In this document: positions 39,491 through 41,179 of the stretch, one piece after another | How positions within the stretch are numbered: position 1 is the first letter of the stretch | Layout: every line of letters begins with the position of its first letter | Source: Symplocastrum torsivum CPER-KK1 | GTDB taxonomy: Bacteria; Cyanobacteriota; Cyanobacteriia; Cyanobacteriales; Coleofasciculaceae | NCBI GenBank assembly: GCA_019358875.1 | Contig: JAHHIF010000067.1 | Location: 1 to 41,179, forward strand | Length of the DNA: 41,179 nt | Direction of reading: 5' to 3' | Program-made: the position numbers and the translations under genes | The notes under the pieces: generated by a model | The model's input: the letters and a program-made list of their open reading frames with translations, nothing else | The model's database searches: none | Told to the model about the DNA's origin: nothing

Positions 39491-41050
39491 ATGCCCAAGT
39501 CTAAATCTGTATATGTATGTAGTGCATGTGGAACCGAGTCCTCTCAATGGTTTGGTAAATGTTCAAATTGCGGCACTTATAACTCGTTGGAAGAAGAGAT
39601 TGTCGCGCCAAATTCCCTTAACATCAGCCGAGGGGGATGGCAATCCAATACTCGTTCCAACAATAAGTCTGCTAGTAAAGGCCCAGCTCAACCGAGATCT
39701 TCCATCAAGTTCTCAGAAATTTCCAACAACGTCCAAATGCGCTTTGCCTCAGGCTACACTGAACTGGATCGGGTACTAGGTGGGGGTATCGTCCCTGGCT
39801 CTTTGGTGTTGATTGGCGGTGATCCAGGAATTGGGAAGTCAACGCTGTTGCTGCAAGTCGCAAATCAACTGTCTCAGAGACACCGCATCCTTTATGTCTG
39901 TGCAGAAGAGTCCGGACAACAGGTGAAGCTACGAGCCTCTCGCCTGGGTGTTGGGAGTCTGCCTGTTGAGGAGACGACTTCTAATGGTAGCTCTAAAAAG
40001 CGTGCTAAGTCTTCAGAATCAGAATCAGCAACTCAAGATGATGGTAATGGCACTCCAACCGATCCAAATCTCTATGTACTGCCAGAAACGGATTTAGAAG
40101 AAGTTCTCCGAGAATTGGAGTCATTAAAACCTCAGGTGGCGGTGATTGATAGTATCCAAACGCTGTATTTTGCGGCATTAACGTCTGCGCCTGGTTCTGT
40201 GGCACAGGTACGGGAATGTACTTCGGCGCTGATGCAGGTAGCCAAACGGGAGAATATCACACTGCTGATTGTTGGACACGTTACCAAGGAAGGTGCGATC
40301 GCAGGCCCAAGAGTTTTGGAACACTTAGTCGATACGGTACTGTATTTTGAAGGCGATCGCTTTGCTTCCCATCGCTTGCTGCGTTCCGTAAAAAACCGCT
40401 TTGGAGCAACGCACGAAATTGGCATTTTTGAAATGGTAGACAACGGCTTACAGGAGGTGTTAAATCCTTCCGAGCTGTTTTTAGGCAGTCGGGATGAAAT
40501 GAGTCCCGGTACTGCCACGGTTGTCGCTTGTGAGGGAACTCGCCCAATTGTTGTAGAGTTACAAGCACTAGTGAGTCCTGCGAGTTATGGTTCACCTCGT
40601 CGCGCCGCTACTGGTGTTGATTACAATCGCTTGCAGCAGATTCTTGCTGTACTGGAAAAACGAGTTGGGATTCCTCTGTCGAAATTAGATGCTTATGTTG
40701 CCTCTGCTGGGGGTTTGGGGGTTGAAGAACCAGCGGCTGACTTAGGAATTGCGATCGCGGTTGTTGCCAGTTTTCGCGATCGCACTGTTGACCCCCGCAC
40801 AGTTATGATTGGCGAAGTTGGCTTAGGTGGACAAGTGCGACTCGTCTCTCAAATGGAACTCCGCCTCAAAGAAGCCGCAAAATTGGGCTTTAAGCGAGCA
40901 ATTATTCCCAAAGGACAAGCCTTACCGGATGTCGGTTTAGAAGTAATACCCGTAGCAAGAGTGCTAGATGCAATTATTGCTGCCTTACCTGGAGGACTGC
41001 GCCAGAACTTTGGGGATGACGATGATGATGACGAGATGATGGAAAACTGA
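39491..41050 (+). CDS. radA: DNA repair protein RadA (Sms)
   Basis: The 519-residue protein is RadA, a RecA-like ATPase that promotes branch migration during recombination and processes stalled forks. It has an N-terminal zinc finger of two CxxC pairs (VCSACGTESSQWFGKCSNCG). The Walker A motif is GGDPGIGKSTLL (Lys116), and the RadA-specific KNRFG motif starts near residue 301. A C-terminal Lon-like domain includes PAADLGIAIAVVASFRDRTV. A low-complexity Ser/Lys insert (about 160-185) and an acidic Asp-run tail are cyanobacterial-type variations. All key residues are present. The start ATG lies just after CAGG, a weak ribosome binding site. It is not in an operon. Confidence 0.95.
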   Translation: MPKSKSVYVCSACGTESSQWFGKCSNCGTYNSLEEEIVAPNSLNISRGGWQSNTRSNNKSASKGPAQPRSSIKFSEISNNVQMRFASGYTELDRVLGGGIVPGSLVLIGGDPGIGKSTLLLQVANQLSQRHRILYVCAEESGQQVKLRASRLGVGSLPVEETTSNGSSKKRAKSSESESATQDDGNGTPTDPNLYVLPETDLEEVLRELESLKPQVAVIDSIQTLYFAALTSAPGSVAQVRECTSALMQVAKRENITLLIVGHVTKEGAIAGPRVLEHLVDTVLYFEGDRFASHRLLRSVKNRFGATHEIGIFEMVDNGLQEVLNPSELFLGSRDEMSPGTATVVACEGTRPIVVELQALVSPASYGSPRRAATGVDYNRLQQILAVLEKRVGIPLSKLDAYVASAGGLGVEEPAADLGIAIAVVASFRDRTVDPRTVMIGEVGLGGQVRLVSQMELRLKEAAKLGFKRAIIPKGQALPDVGLEVIPVARVLDAIIAALPGGLRQNFGDDDDDDEMMEN

Positions 41051-41179
41051 ATCACTAGTGCAGCGAGGCGGAAATAAGTGACCAGTTAAAAAAGGAAGCA
41101 AAAAGGGATACACTGAAAGATGCTCCCGTCAAGAAGGAAGAAGTACTTTGAGCCTTGAAATTAATGCCGAATCCTAACG

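Overview
The window looks like chromosomal DNA of a filamentous cyanobacterium. The octamer GCGATCGC (HIP1) recurs throughout, and many genes belong to cyanobacterial or plastid-lineage families: RpaB, the CCB cytochrome b6 haem-attachment factors, DUF3155, DUF3611, DUF1822, DUF928, CHASE2/CHAT proteins and an FHA-fused penicillin-binding protein. I cannot assign a genus from the sequence alone.

Left edge (1-550): the tail of an IS630-family transposase abuts the 3' half of ispF. This is followed by a Tn7-like transposon end of the type V-K CAST kind (TGTACA terminus plus repeated GTGAC/TGTCG sites), which stops 8 bp from the 3' end of a tRNA-Gly(UCC) gene. From 600 to 12000 lie a TonB-like protein, a GH57 glycosidase, a small exported helical protein, an FHA-PBP1 and a 1652-residue exported protein joining a haemagglutinin-type secretion domain, seven FG-GAP repeats and a CHAT protease.

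From 12300 to 17700 lie an exported metallo-hydrolase, the DAHP synthase gene aroF, a soluble GAF histidine kinase, a DUF3155 protein and a CCB1-like protein. The 300 bp before aroF hold the strongest candidate for undescribed biology: two successive tiny reading frames packed with Tyr, Phe and Trp codons. Each is followed by an intrinsic terminator, and each has a competing antiterminator pairing made by its own last codons. This has the form of a tandem ribosome-mediated attenuator in front of a catalytic-only DAHP synthase.

From 17700 to 24200 lie a PadR regulator, a 1.1-kb stretch without a recognised gene, DUF3611, FdhD, a PPC-domain protein and a parvulin, then about 1.2 kb with decayed coding remnants. 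An exact 38-bp inverted repeat brackets PadR through FdhD. From 24200 to 29700 a four-gene block encodes a sigma factor, DUF1822, a membrane CHAT-CHASE2 protein and an exported DUF928 protein; this looks like a signalling or proteolysis module.

From 29700 to 33900 the DNA is accessory: an SGNH hydrolase, a 206-bp MITE with perfect 20-bp ends and a CTAT target duplication, a rearranged restriction-modification remnant (HNH gene fused by deletion to a methylase tail, plus a frameshifted specificity-like gene), and a two-gene retropepsin cassette between diverged 93-bp repeats. From 33900 to the end, rpaB, a CCB2/CCB4 protein, a DUF456 protein and a lone NRPS module run leftward, close enough to be co-transcribed. 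radA runs divergently to the right.
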